Shown: positions 1 through 8,823, counted from the stretch's first letter. The stretch: DNA of 64,000 nt from Streptomyces olivaceoviridis (GCF_014650115.1 NZ_BMUI01000002.1:558001-622000), one strand, 5' to 3'. Numbers and translations: made by a program. Notes: a model not told the origin generated them from the sequence alone.

Positions 1-1486
1 CCGCCTGCTTCCAGTCCGGGTGGCCTGGCATCGGCGGAGTCTTCTCGCCGTACAGCCATGCCTTGAAGAAGCCGCTCAGGTCGCGGCCGGCGATGGCCGA
101 GGCCAGCCGGACGAAGTCGGCGGTGGTGGCGGTGGCGTCCTGGTGCTCCCTGACCCAGATCCGCTCCAGCCGCTCGAAGGCCGGCCGGCCGATCTCCTGC
201 CGCAGCGCGTAGAGCGCGAGGGCGGCGCCGTCGTAGACGCTGGGCCGGAAGATGCTGATCTTCTGGCCCGGGACGGGCGGCTTGGGCCGGGCGGGCGGGC
301 CGCCGGCCTCGCGCCAGCGGTCGGAGGCGCCGTAGGCGGCCTTCATCCGGTCCTCCATCGGCCGGTGCGCCGTCTCCTCGGCGTACAGCGCCTCGTACCA
401 GGTGGCATGGCCCTCGTTCAGCCAGACGTCGGACCAGCTACGGGGGGTGACGCTGTCCCCGAACCACTGGTGGGACAGCTCGTGCACCATGATCGACTCG
501 ATGTACCACTGGGGGTAGGCGGGCTCGGTGAACAGGTCCTTCTCGAAGAGCGAGAGGGTCTGCGTCTCCAGTTCGAAGCCCGTGGAGGCCTGGGCCATGA
601 GCACGCCGTAGGTCTCGAACGGGTACCGCCCGACCTTGCTCTCCATCCAGGCGATCTGGTCGGGCGTCTTCGCGAGCCACGGTTCGAGGGCCTTGCGGTC
701 GCTCGCGGGTACGACGTCACGCACGGGCAGGCCGTGGGGGCCCTCGCGGCGCGGCACGGCCGAGCGGCCGATCGAGACCTGGGCGAGTTCGGTGGCCATG
801 GGGTGCCGGGTGCGGTAGGTCCAGGTGGTGGTGGTGCCGACCCGGTCGGCACCGGCGGGCAGGCCGTTGGCGACGGCGGTGTAACCGTTCGGGGCGGTGA
901 TCCGGAAGGTGAACACCGCCTTGTCGGACGGGTGGTCGTTGCACGGGAACACCAGGTGGGCGGCGTCGGCCTGGTTCGCCATGGCGAGGCCGTCGGAGGT
1001 GCGCACCCAGCCGCCCTGCTGGTCCTTGCCGTAGACGGGGTCACTGGTGTGGCGCACGGTGATCCGGGTCAGGCTGCCCTCGGCCAGGGGGTGCTCCGGG
1101 GTGACGACCAGGTCGTCGCCGGCGCTGGTGAAGTCCGCGGGACGTCCGTCGACCTCGACCGACCGCACGGTGCCGTGCGCGAAGTCGAGGTTGAGGCGCT
1201 CCAGGTCGTCGGTGGTCCAGGCGTCGATGGTGGTGACGGCCTGGAGCGGCTTGTCGTTGGTGCCGGGGTAGGTGAGGGACAGGTCGTACGAGGCGACGTC
1301 GTAGCCCGGGTTGCCCAGGTAGGGGAAGAGCCGGTCGCCGACGCCGAGGGGTTCGGGCGGCGCCGCGGCGGCCAGCAGGCAGACGGAGACGGCGGAGGCG
1401 AGCAGGGCCGTCTTCCGGTGCCGGGAGGCCTTGGGCGTGGTCCGGGGGAGGACGGTCCGGGGCCGGGAGCGGGGGGTGAGCAGCAT
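1..1486 (-). CDS. Secreted or surface M1 family zinc metallopeptidase (3' end outside the window)
   Basis: This is a gluzincin aminopeptidase-like protein. About 495 residues are present and only the extreme C-terminus is missing. The ATG at 1486 is followed by a basic N-terminus and a hydrophobic stretch (residues about 20-38), so it is probably exported by a signal peptide or anchor. The zinc motif HELSH lies at residues 335-339 with the second glutamate at 358, giving HExxH-x18-E. The GAMEN exopeptidase motif is not classical: the equivalent position reads FELETQT. The last visible residues (WLYGEKTPPMPGHPDWK) are typical of the end of Streptomyces M1 proteins. A large open frame on the opposite strand is a shadow. 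The family call is secure; substrate unknown. Confidence 0.88.
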   Translation of the reverse strand, partial: MLLTPRSRPRTVLPRTTPKASRHRKTALLASAVSVCLLAAAAPPEPLGVGDRLFPYLGNPGYDVASYDLSLTYPGTNDKPLQAVTTIDAWTTDDLERLNLDFAHGTVRSVEVDGRPADFTSAGDDLVVTPEHPLAEGSLTRITVRHTSDPVYGKDQQGGWVRTSDGLAMANQADAAHLVFPCNDHPSDKAVFTFRITAPNGYTAVANGLPAGADRVGTTTTWTYRTRHPMATELAQVSIGRSAVPRREGPHGLPVRDVVPASDRKALEPWLAKTPDQIAWMESKVGRYPFETYGVLMAQASTGFELETQTLSLFEKDLFTEPAYPQWYIESIMVHELSHQWFGDSVTPRSWSDVWLNEGHATWYEALYAEETAHRPMEDRMKAAYGASDRWREAGGPPARPKPPVPGQKISIFRPSVYDGAALALYALRQEIGRPAFERLERIWVREHQDATATTADFVRLASAIAGRDLSGFFKAWLYGEKTPPMPGHPDWKQA

Positions 1487-1593
1487 GGACCACCGCTACC
1501 AGTGGCTGCGCGCTCCGCGGTGACGACGCGCGACCGGCCCACCCGAACGGGTAGTAGGCCGGACACCGTCGCCGGGACGCTCGTGGACGCCGG

Positions 1594-4065
1594 TCAGGAC
1601 GCCCGTGGCTGGTGCTGCGCCCTCCGCACGTCATACACCCCCGGTACGTCCCGCATGGCGCGCATCAGGGCCGGGAGGTGGGCCGCGTCGGGCAACTGGA
1701 GGGTGTAGGTGTGCCGCACCCGCTGCTGGCTGGGCGGTTCGACGGTGGCGGAGACGATCTCGACGCCCTGCACGGCGATCGCCTCGGTGAGGTCGGCGAG
1801 CAGATGGGGGCGGCCGAACGATTCAGCGACCAGGGAGACCCGGCACTCGGCGGTGTTCCCCCAGCGCACGCCGATCTCCGCGCGCCCCCTGCTCTTCATG
1901 TGCGCCACCGCCGCGCACTCCACGCGGTGCACGGTCACCACTCCCCCGCGCACCGCGAACCCGGTGATCTCGTCCGGCGGCACGGGCGTGCAGCACCCGG
2001 CGAGCCGTACGGCGGCACCGGGCCGGTCCACGAGGACGTCGGCGCGCCGGGAGCGCGGGGCGTGGGCACCGTCGGCGGGGTGCGCCGGCGCAGCCCCCGG
2101 AGCGGCTGAGGGACGGGGGGCGGAGGGACCTGCGGGGCGGGTGCCGGACGGCCCGGCGGGGCGAGCCGCGGCGGAGTTCGCGGGACGGGCCGCTGAAGGG
2201 TCTGCTGGACGGGTCGCGGAGGGGTCCGCGGAGCGGGCGGTGGCAGATGCGGGGCGGGCGGTGGTGGCTGTGGGATCGGTCGAAGGGACCCCTCCCGCCC
2301 GCGACGACCGTGACGACGCCGTGCGGGGCCCGGCGGTGGCCCGGACGCCTCCGGCGCAGGTGTCGCCCGACTCGCCCGGCTCGGCCGGGTCGGTGCCGCC
2401 GACGGGGTGGGTCGCCAGCCAGCGCTGGATGGCGATGCGGGCGGCCGGGGTGTGCGCGTGCTCCAGCCACTCGCGGGAGGGTTCGGAGGCCGGGTCCTGG
2501 CCCATCAGCAACTGGACCGTGTCGCCGTCGCGCAGGACCGTGCTGAGGGTGGCCAGCCGGCCGTTGACGCGGGCGCCGATGCAGGCGTGCGCGTCCTCGC
2601 CGTACTGCGCGTAGGCGGCGTCCACGCACGTGGCGCCCTCGGGCAGGCCGAGCGCGCCGCCGTCGGGGCGGAAGACGGTGATCTCGCGGTCCTGGGCGAG
2701 GTCCTCGCGCAGGGTGGACCAGAAGGTGTCGGGGTCGGGGGCGGCCTGCTGCCAGTCGAGGAGGCGGGAGAGCCAGCCGGGGCGGGTGGGGTCGACGCGC
2801 TCACCGTCGGCCGAGGCACCGGAAGACGGGGCGTCGGCCGTGGCGGTGTCGGACGCGGGAGTGTCGGCGACGGGTGCGTACGGGTTGCCGAGGGCCACGA
2901 CACCGGCCTCCGCCACCTTGTGCATCTGGTGGGTGCGGATGAGGACTTCGACCACCTGGCCGTCCGGGCGGGCGACGGCGGTGTGCAGGGACTGGTAGAG
3001 GTTGAACTTCGGTACGGCGATGAAGTCCTTGAACTCCGACACCACCGGCGTCATGCACGTGTGCAGTTCGCCGAGGACGCCGTAACAGTCCGCGTCCTCG
3101 TTCACCAGCACCAGCAGGCGGCCGAAGTCGGAGCCGCGCAGCTGTCCGCGTTTGCGGGCCACACGGTGGACGGAGACGAAGTGCCGGGGGCGGATGAGGA
3201 CTTCGGCCGGGATGCCGGACTCGCGCAGCACCCCGCGCACCTCGTCGGCGACCTCGGCGAGGGGGTCGCCGGGGCGGGCGGCGTTCTCCGCGATGAGTTC
3301 TCTGGTGTGTTCGTACGCCTCGGGGTGGAGGATGGCGAAGACCAGGTCCTCCAGTTCGGTCTTCAGTGCCTGTACGCCGAGGCGTTCGGCGAGCGGGATG
3401 AGGACGTCACGGGTGACCTTGGCGATCCGCTCCTGTTTCTCGGGGCGCATCACGCCGAGGGTGCGCATGTTGTGCAGGCGGTCGGCGAGTTTGATCGACA
3501 TCACGCGCACGTCGTTGCCGGTGGCGACGAGCATCTTGCGGAAGGTCTCGGGCTCGGCGGCGGCTCCGTAGTCGACCTTCTCCAGTTTCGTGACGCCGTC
3601 GACCAGATAACGAACCTCCTCCCCGAACTGTTCCCGCACCTGATCCAGCGTCACCTCGGTGTCCTCGACCGTGTCGTGCAGCAGGGAGGCCGTCAACGTC
3701 ATGGTCTCGGCCCCGAGTTCGGCGAGGATCAGGGTCACGGCGAGCGGGTGTGTGATGTACGGCTCACCGCTCTTGCGCATCTGGCCGCGGTGCGAGGACT
3801 CCGCCAGGACGTAGGCGCGGCGCAGGGGTTCGAGGTCGGCGTCGGGATGGTGGGCGCGGTGCGCCTCCACGACATGGCTGATCGCGTCGGGCAGTTTGCC
3901 GCGTGCCGTGGGGCCGAGCAGCGCGGCCCGGCCCAGTCGGCGCAGATCGATCCGGGGCCTGGACTTTCTGCGCGCCGCCGCGGGCGCCACGGACGCTGTG
4001 AGCGCTTGTGGCGCTGTGGGCGCTACCGGGCCAGCGGTCGCAGGATTCGTGGCCTCCGCACTCAT
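1594..4065 (-). CDS. rshA: RelA/SpoT homologue RshA, (p)ppGpp synthetase/hydrolase family
   Basis: This is a long RSH stringent-response protein of about 823 residues. It has an HD hydrolase domain with HDTVED at about 130-135, a synthetase domain at about 240-395, TGS at about 455-525, and a C-terminal ACT region with the CCTPVP motif. Start chosen: the ATG at 4065 has GGAGG (4071-4075) 5 nt upstream; the GTG at 4071 would overlap that RBS. Oddities are in the synthetase domain: the usual KPNGYQSLHT reads KFNLYQSLHT, and the DLxAIR strand reads DFGRLL. The glutamate of VEVLIRT is kept. Between TGS and ACT sits a linker of about 100 residues rich in R-P-A-x-P-S repeats. It lies 186 nt downstream of dapF. 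By gene order it corresponds to the second RSH protein of S. coelicolor rather than the ribosome-associated RelA. Whether it synthesises or mainly hydrolyses (p)ppGpp cannot be told from sequence alone. Confidence 0.9.
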   Translation of the reverse strand: MSAEATNPATAGPVAPTAPQALTASVAPAAARRKSRPRIDLRRLGRAALLGPTARGKLPDAISHVVEAHRAHHPDADLEPLRRAYVLAESSHRGQMRKSGEPYITHPLAVTLILAELGAETMTLTASLLHDTVEDTEVTLDQVREQFGEEVRYLVDGVTKLEKVDYGAAAEPETFRKMLVATGNDVRVMSIKLADRLHNMRTLGVMRPEKQERIAKVTRDVLIPLAERLGVQALKTELEDLVFAILHPEAYEHTRELIAENAARPGDPLAEVADEVRGVLRESGIPAEVLIRPRHFVSVHRVARKRGQLRGSDFGRLLVLVNEDADCYGVLGELHTCMTPVVSEFKDFIAVPKFNLYQSLHTAVARPDGQVVEVLIRTHQMHKVAEAGVVALGNPYAPVADTPASDTATADAPSSGASADGERVDPTRPGWLSRLLDWQQAAPDPDTFWSTLREDLAQDREITVFRPDGGALGLPEGATCVDAAYAQYGEDAHACIGARVNGRLATLSTVLRDGDTVQLLMGQDPASEPSREWLEHAHTPAARIAIQRWLATHPVGGTDPAEPGESGDTCAGGVRATAGPRTASSRSSRAGGVPSTDPTATTARPASATARSADPSATRPADPSAARPANSAAARPAGPSGTRPAGPSAPRPSAAPGAAPAHPADGAHAPRSRRADVLVDRPGAAVRLAGCCTPVPPDEITGFAVRGGVVTVHRVECAAVAHMKSRGRAEIGVRWGNTAECRVSLVAESFGRPHLLADLTEAIAVQGVEIVSATVEPPSQQRVRHTYTLQLPDAAHLPALMRAMRDVPGVYDVRRAQHQPRAS

Positions 4066-4155
4066 GGGCACCTCCGGCTCGTGGACCGGCGGACGGGGCC
4101 CCAGGGCGTACGCGGCTCAGGGAAGGCGACGTTCCCCCGTCCGTGCCGGTGCTTG

Positions 4156-4183
4156 ATGCTACCGAGCCCACCACGTGCGACAG
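4156..4183 (-). promoter_or_regulatory. Possible rshA promoter
   Basis: On the minus strand CTGTCG (4178-4183) and TAGCAT (4156-4161) are 16 nt apart, with TAGCAT about 90 nt upstream of the rshA start in the dapF-rshA gap. The match is modest and the position is the main support. Confidence 0.3.
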
Positions 4184-4251
4184 ACCGCCTCTCGCCGAGC
4201 GTGAAACGGATCACCCATTCGAGCGACGGATTTGAGGTTTAGGGTCGCGGG

Positions 4252-5121
4252 TCAGCCGAACGCGTGAGCCAGCCACTCGGCGTCGATCTCGCCCCCGGCG
4301 ACGATCACGGCGGGGCCGGTCATCTCGATCTCGCCGTCCGGTCGCTCGGTGATGACGAGGCGGCCCCCGGGCACGTCGACGGTGTATGTCGCCGGGGTGC
4401 CGGTGACGGCCGGGTCGGTGCCGTCCCGCCGGGCGGTGGCCACGGCGACGGCGCACGCGCCCGTGCCGCACGAGCGGGTCTCGCCGGAGCCGCGCTCGTG
4501 CACGCGCATGGCGACGTGGCGGGGGCCGCGGTCGACCACGAACTCGACGTTCACACCGTCCGGGTAGGTGGCCGCCGGGCTGACCGGCGGCGCGGCGTAC
4601 AGGTCGCCGGCGTGCGCCAGGTCGGCCACGAAGGCCACCGCGTGCGGGTTGCCCATGTTCACGTTGCGCGCGGGCCAGCTGTGCTCACCGACGGTGACCG
4701 TGACGTCTCCCTCGGGGAGGCGGGCGCGGCCCATGCCGACGGTGATGTCGCCGTCCTTCGCGATGTGGACGGTCTTCACTCCCGCGCGCGTGGCGATCGT
4801 GAGGTCCCCTTCGGCCACATGTCCGGCGTGCTGGAGGTAGCGCGCGAACACACGGACGCCGTTGCCGCACATCTCGGCGACCGAGCCGTCGCCGTTGCGG
4901 TAGTCCATGAACCACTCGGCCTCGGCGGCCATCCCCCGCGCCTCCGGGTGAGCCGCGGACCGTACGACGTGCAGCACGCCGTCGCCTCCGATGCCCGCCC
5001 GGCGGTCGCACAGGGCGGCGACGGCGGCCGGGGACAGGTCGAGGGCGTTCTCGGGATCCGGAACGATCACGAAGTCGTTCTCGGTGCCGTGACCCTTGAG
5101 GAAGGCGATCCTTGTGCTCAT
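4252..5121 (-). CDS. dapF: Diaminopimelate epimerase
   Basis: DapF interconverts LL- and meso-diaminopimelate, supplying lysine and, in Streptomyces, the LL-DAP of peptidoglycan. It is cytosolic. The 289 residues match family length. The two catalytic cysteines are Cys85 in GDGSVAEMCGNGVR and Cys218 in RSCGTGACAVA. The ATG at 5121 is preceded by cgagga and then TACGAT (5128-5133), so the message is probably leaderless or nearly so. It is transcribed toward rshA. No sequence anomaly seen. Confidence 0.97.
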   Translation of the reverse strand: MSTRIAFLKGHGTENDFVIVPDPENALDLSPAAVAALCDRRAGIGGDGVLHVVRSAAHPEARGMAAEAEWFMDYRNGDGSVAEMCGNGVRVFARYLQHAGHVAEGDLTIATRAGVKTVHIAKDGDITVGMGRARLPEGDVTVTVGEHSWPARNVNMGNPHAVAFVADLAHAGDLYAAPPVSPAATYPDGVNVEFVVDRGPRHVAMRVHERGSGETRSCGTGACAVAVATARRDGTDPAVTGTPATYTVDVPGGRLVITERPDGEIEMTGPAVIVAGGEIDAEWLAHAFG

Positions 5122-5127
5122 TCCTCG

Positions 5128-5133
5128 ATCGTA
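5128..5133 (-). promoter_or_regulatory. Leaderless-type -10 element of dapF
   Basis: TACGAT (minus strand) ends 6 nt before the ATG, so transcription would begin at or within a base or two of the start codon. No convincing -35 element is seen. Confidence 0.5.
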
Positions 5134-5167
5134 CGGGGTGGGTACGACAGTGCCCGTTCCGGCGGGT

Positions 5168-5911
5168 CTAGCGCAGGCGGGCGACGCGCCACACCGCGAG
5201 CACGACGACCACGGCCACCAGGAGCACGTATCCGAGCACCACCCGCCAGTCGGGGCGGCGGCCGGAGCCGCGCGGGGGCAGGCCGGGCCAGGTGTAGCCC
5301 ACCCGGCGGGCGGCCATCATGCCCCAGCCCGCCGCGCAGGAACAGATCAGCAGGCCGAGCATGGCGATGACCGCGCCGCTGTCGCCGAAGTCGAAGGCGA
5401 GCGGGAAGGCGAACATCAGGGAGCCGACGGCGGCCAGGCCCACGATGGGGGCGAGCTGCCAGATGCGCAGCCGGCGCTGCGGGCGCAGCTCGACCTCGAC
5501 CTCCGGCCCGCTCGGGTACATCTCCTCGGGCGCCGGTCCGTCGGCGGTCACACCGCCGACGGTGTCGTCGGGCCCGTCATCGGCCAGAGGGTCTTCGGGG
5601 AGGCGGTCGCCGGAGAGGTGGTCGTCAGAAAGGCCGGGGTCGGACAGGTGGTCGTCGGGGAGGCCGTCCTCCGGGAGCAGGTTCCCGGGGAGCCGGTCGT
5701 CGGACAGGGCGGTCTCCGTGAGACGGTCCTCGCGGAGGCCGTCGTCGGGGACAGCGGCGTCGAGCACGCCGTTCTCGCACGGACGGCTGTCGGCATGCCC
5801 GTTCACCCGTGGGCGGTCCCCGCCGGGGCGCGGGCCGCCCCGGCCCGGATCGTCACCCTCTGCGGTGACGTGCTCGGCACTTCGTGCGGTGTCGCGAGGG
5901 CCGGCCTCCAT
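5168..5911 (-). CDS. Hypothetical membrane protein with an acidic leucine-every-fifth-residue N-terminal array
   Basis: About 247 residues; no family recognised. The N-terminal half is acidic. At roughly residues 45-105 it contains about eleven pentads ending in leucine (for example SDDRL, PEDGL, PDDHL, SGDRL). The C-terminal half has three hydrophobic helices, around LAPIVGLAAVGSLMFAFPLA, GAVIAMLGLLICSCAAGWG and VVLGYVLLVAVVVVLAVW. The predicted form is an exposed or cytosolic acidic arm on a three-helix anchor. Starts are ambiguous: ATG 5911 has GGGAGGG (5921-5927) 9 nt upstream, while GTG 5917 is only 3 nt from it. It lies between dapF and miaA on the same strand. The spacing of leucines recalls pentapeptide-repeat proteins, but the alanine or cysteine at i-2 of that family is replaced by aspartate, so it is not a canonical member. 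Confidence 0.75.
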   Translation of the reverse strand: MEAGPRDTARSAEHVTAEGDDPGRGGPRPGGDRPRVNGHADSRPCENGVLDAAVPDDGLREDRLTETALSDDRLPGNLLPEDGLPDDHLSDPGLSDDHLSGDRLPEDPLADDGPDDTVGGVTADGPAPEEMYPSGPEVEVELRPQRRLRIWQLAPIVGLAAVGSLMFAFPLAFDFGDSGAVIAMLGLLICSCAAGWGMMAARRVGYTWPGLPPRGSGRRPDWRVVLGYVLLVAVVVVLAVWRVARLR

Positions 5912-6018
5912 CGCCACGCGCCCTCCCAACTAGGCTCCACTTGGTCGATCGAAGCTCGATGATGGCACGGCGCCCATGGCCGCGATGACCGGCGGCGCAT
6001 CCCGATGCCATGACGTGA

Positions 6019-6957
6019 TCAGGCTGTAACCGGTCGTTCGACCAACGCCAGGGCCTGCTGCGGAAGTTCCCGGCTGTCCACCGCGGCCCCACTCAACCAG
6101 TGCACGCGGGGATCGCGCCTGAACCATGAATCCTGGCGGCGCGCGAAGCGCTTGGTGGCACGGACGGTCTCGGCCCGCGCTTCCGCTTCGGTGCACTCCC
6201 CGGCGAGTGCCGACAGCACCTGCTGGTAGCCGAGCGCGCGCGACGCCGTGCGCCCCTCGCGCAGGCCCTGCGCCTCCAGTGCGCGCACCTCCGCCACGAG
6301 ACCCGCCTCCCACATGCGGTCGACGCGCCGCGCGATGCGGTCGTCCAATTCCGGACGAGCCACGTCGACACCGATCTGGACGGTGTCGTAGACGGAGTCA
6401 TGACCGGGCAGGTTGGCCGTGAAGGGCTGGCCGGTGATCTCGATCACTTCGAGGGCCCGGACGATACGGCGGCCGTTGCTCGGCAGGATCGCACGGGCGG
6501 CCTCGGGGTCGGCGGCGGCCAGCCGGGCGTGCAGCGCGCCCGAGCCGCGCAGCGCCAACTCCTCCTCCAGGCGGGCCCGGACCTCCGGGTCGGTGCCGGG
6601 GAACTCCAGGTTGTCGACGGCGCCACGGACGTACAGGCCGGAGCCGCCGACCAGGATGGGCCAGCGGCCCTCTGCGAGCAGTGCGTCGATCCGCGCGCGG
6701 GCCAGCTTCTGGTACTCGGCGACCGACGCGGTGACCGTCACGTCCCAGATGTCCAGCAGATGGTGGGGGACGCCGCCGCGCTCCTCGGGCGTCAGCTTGG
6801 CGGTACCGATGTCCATCCCTCGGTACAGCTGCATGGAGTCGGCGTTGACGATCTCGCCGCCGAGCCGCTGGGCCAGGAAGACGCCGAGATCGGACTTTCC
6901 GGCCGCGGTGGGTCCGACGACGGCGATGACGCGGGGGGCGGGGGGTGCGCTGCTCAC
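6019..6957 (-). CDS. miaA: tRNA dimethylallyltransferase MiaA
   Basis: MiaA transfers a dimethylallyl group from DMAPP to N6 of A37 in tRNAs reading U-initial codons. 312 residues from the GTG at 6957. The P-loop GPTAAGKS is at 15-22, followed by NADSMQLYRGMDIGTAK (substrate loop) and the LVGGSGLYVRG motif. The frame is open much further upstream, but that extension is low-complexity and is antisense to the small genes at 7140-7745, so the GTG immediately before the P-loop domain is the sensible start. MiaB, which acts next on the same base, is encoded 2 kb away at 9074-10603. Confidence 0.96.
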   Translation of the reverse strand: MSSAPPAPRVIAVVGPTAAGKSDLGVFLAQRLGGEIVNADSMQLYRGMDIGTAKLTPEERGGVPHHLLDIWDVTVTASVAEYQKLARARIDALLAEGRWPILVGGSGLYVRGAVDNLEFPGTDPEVRARLEEELALRGSGALHARLAAADPEAARAILPSNGRRIVRALEVIEITGQPFTANLPGHDSVYDTVQIGVDVARPELDDRIARRVDRMWEAGLVAEVRALEAQGLREGRTASRALGYQQVLSALAGECTEAEARAETVRATKRFARRQDSWFRRDPRVHWLSGAAVDSRELPQQALALVERPVTA

Positions 6958-7139
6958 CGCACCAGTCTCGCAAACCTTCCGGCGAGGTCTCGAACGAGTT
7001 ACGTGACGGTGTACATCCCGGGTCGTTGCCCGTGCGAGGTGCCGCCCGCCGGGCTGCCGGAGGCGGTGACCCGGGCGGCGCAACCTTACGCACCGGGTGA
7101 CGCGGGAATTCGCCCGCACGAGTACCGTATGGAGTGGAT

Positions 7140-7433
7140 ATGGGCGTGTTTGCAAGGCTTCTCGGCCGATCGAAGGCGACTCCGGAGGCGTCGGCCACGG
7201 CGGTGGGCGGCGGCACGGAGCCGGAGGAGACCGAGGCGGAACAGACGGAGGCGGCGGAGGCGAGGGGGACCGGGCCGGCGGAGACGAAGGACGCGTCCGG
7301 TGACGGGCACGAGGACGGGGCCGTGCGCTCGGACTCCGGTACGGACGACGCGTCCGGCGGTGCCGGGATCCCCCGCCAGCAGTCCGCGGACGAGGCCGCC
7401 GACAGCGAGGCCGGCGAGGGCGCCCGCAGATAA
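7140..7433 (+). CDS. Small acidic hypothetical protein
   Basis: 97 residues. A short N-terminal segment (MGVFARLLGRSK) is followed by a glutamate/alanine-rich, presumably disordered body ending in a conserved-looking IPRQQSADEAADSEAGEGAR. Start chosen at ATG 7140: GGAG (7131-7134) is 5 nt upstream, and TACCGT (7123-7128) could be its -10. It sits 24 nt upstream of the next small gene and is probably co-transcribed with it. I recognise it as a recurrent Streptomyces small protein without known function. The basic, hydrophobic head suggests a membrane or partner-binding tip. Confidence 0.7.
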   Translation: MGVFARLLGRSKATPEASATAVGGGTEPEETEAEQTEAAEARGTGPAETKDASGDGHEDGAVRSDSGTDDASGGAGIPRQQSADEAADSEAGEGARR

Positions 7434-7457
7434 CTGTCCCGCGAGGGAAGGTGGACC

Positions 7458-7745
7458 ATGGGTCTGATGGACAACATGAAGGCCAAGCTGGGCCCGGCCA
7501 AGGACAAGGTGTCGGACCTCGCGCGGCAGCATGGGGACAAGGTCCAGCACGGGATCGACAAGGCCGCGAAGGCCGTCGACCAGCGGACCAAGGGCAAGTA
7601 CAGCGACAAGATCCAGGCGGGCACGGGCAAGGCCAAGGAGGCCATGGACCGCCTCGCGCACAAGGGCGGCCCGGAGGCGGCGCCCCACGACCCGATGACC
7701 CCGACCCGTCCGACCCACCCGGAGGGCCCGCCACCGGCTTCGTGA
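7458..7745 (+). CDS. MT0933-type antitoxin-like small lysine/alanine-rich protein
   Basis: 95 residues, strongly amphipathic. MGLMDNMKAKLGPAKDKV is followed by a core with GIDKAAKAVDQRTKGKYSDKI, the signature of the MT0933-type proteins annotated as antitoxins in actinobacteria. The C-terminal 25 residues are proline-rich. The start has an RBS-like GGGAAGG about 10 nt upstream. No toxin gene is adjacent: the partner gene is the acidic 97-residue protein upstream. The antitoxin label is family nomenclature only. The composition equally fits a stress-related helical (CsbD-like) protein. Confidence 0.72.
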   Translation: MGLMDNMKAKLGPAKDKVSDLARQHGDKVQHGIDKAAKAVDQRTKGKYSDKIQAGTGKAKEAMDRLAHKGGPEAAPHDPMTPTRPTHPEGPPPAS

Positions 7746-7894
7746 GGGCCGACGGTCGTTCCTGGCGACTACGCGCCCGGGGCGTCCCGTGATCCGCGGG
7801 GCGCCCCGGCGGCGTGCGCTGTCCGCCGAGAGCCGGGGTTCCTCCGCCCACCCCTGCGACGGCGGCGTGGATCAGCCTGCGCGGGAGCGGAGTC

Positions 7895-8000
7895 GTACGT
7901 CAGCACGCGCGGTGACGGCGCCGGTACGTCAGCACGCGCAGGGGCAGGGTCGTACGTGCGTCGAGCAGGCGCGGGGCGGCCGTACATCCGCACGCGGAAG
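7895..8000. repeat. Degenerate 28-30 bp tandem repeat in a 330-bp intergenic space
   Basis: Between the genes ending at 7745 and 8076 there is no convincing gene. Within the gap TACGTCAGCACGCGC occurs at 7896-7910 and again at 7925-7939. Decayed versions follow at 7953 (TACGTGCGTCGAGCA) and 7983 (TACATCCGCACGCG), giving four units spaced 29, 28 and 30 bp. The rest of the space (7746-7894) is ordinary GC-rich sequence with nothing recognised. Confidence 0.7.
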
Positions 8001-8075
8001 CAGGGCCGGCCCGCCGTGCCGCGTCCGCACGCGCGCGTGCAGCGGTCGTACGGCCGCCCAGACCTCGGCGCGGGC

Positions 8076-8789
8076 TCAGGACCAGGACGCGACCATGTAC
8101 CCCACGCCGTACGGCGCGTCCTCGTACAGCAGTGCCCCGCCGAGGTTCGCGTTCTCGGCCGCGCCGGCCAGGATCTGCCAGGGCGCGCGGCCCGCGGCCT
8201 TCAGTTCGCGGGCCAGGGCCGGGTCCAGTGCCCGCAGGGCGGCCAGGTCCGCCGCGCCGAGTGCCCGGGCGGCCTCCGCGTCGAAGGGTGCCGCCCGCTC
8301 GTCCAGGTAGCCCGGTGCCTTCACCGTGCGGCAGGCGCTGCCGTCCCCCATCACCAGCAGGGCCACCCGCCCGGCCCGGCCCGCCAGCTCCCGCCCGGTC
8401 TCGGCGCACCGCTCCGGCTCCAGCGTGTCCGCGACGCCGAGTCCCTCGATCGGGGCGTCGGACCAGCCCGTCCGCTCCAGCAGCCAGGCGCCGACGGCCA
8501 GGGAGGTCGGCAGCGGGCGCTCCGGGGCGGGGTGAGCGGCGGGCCCCAGGTGTACGTCCAGGTCGACCCCGAACCCGCGGAAGGTGCCCGGGGTGCCCTG
8601 CGGGAACGCGCCGCGCCCGCCCTCCTCGGCGGTGCCGACGACCACCAGCAGGCCGGGGCGGGCGGCGGCGAGCACGCCGAGCGCGTCCGTGCAGGCCGCA
8701 CGGGCGGCGTCCAGTTCCGGCGCCGCACCCGCGGCGACCTCGGGCACGAGCAGTGGTGGGCAGGGGCAGACTGCGGCGGCGACAAGCAT
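8076..8789 (-). CDS. Class III extradiol dioxygenase (LigB/MEMO-like) family protein
   Basis: 237 residues beginning MLVAAAVCPCPPLLVPEV. This start, the internal VVVGTAEEGG strand and the C-terminal AGAAENANLGGALLYEDAPYGVGYMVASW are typical of the LigB-superfamily proteins that precede miaB in Streptomyces. True extradiol enzymes bind Fe(II) through two histidines and a glutamate. I do not see a clear HxH set here, so dioxygenase activity is doubtful. TACGCT (8797-8802, minus strand) lies 7 nt before the ATG, pointing to a leaderless message. It is downstream of miaB on the same strand. Confidence 0.75.
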   Translation of the reverse strand: MLVAAAVCPCPPLLVPEVAAGAAPELDAARAACTDALGVLAAARPGLLVVVGTAEEGGRGAFPQGTPGTFRGFGVDLDVHLGPAAHPAPERPLPTSLAVGAWLLERTGWSDAPIEGLGVADTLEPERCAETGRELAGRAGRVALLVMGDGSACRTVKAPGYLDERAAPFDAEAARALGAADLAALRALDPALARELKAAGRAPWQILAGAAENANLGGALLYEDAPYGVGYMVASWS

Positions 8790-8823
8790 GATCGGCAGCG
8801 TAACCCCGCGAGCGGGGCGTGTG

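Noticed and set aside
2407..4242. A 611-codon plus-strand frame over the RSH gene
   Set aside because: It mirrors the rshA codons, and its composition is that of the complementary frame.
6958..7851. N-terminal extension of MiaA
   Set aside because: It is antisense to two small genes with their own starts and ribosome-binding sites, and MiaA begins directly at the GTG before its P-loop.
8076..8789. Active ring-cleaving dioxygenase
   Set aside because: The overall family resemblance is good but the usual histidine ligands were not found, so only the family name is kept.
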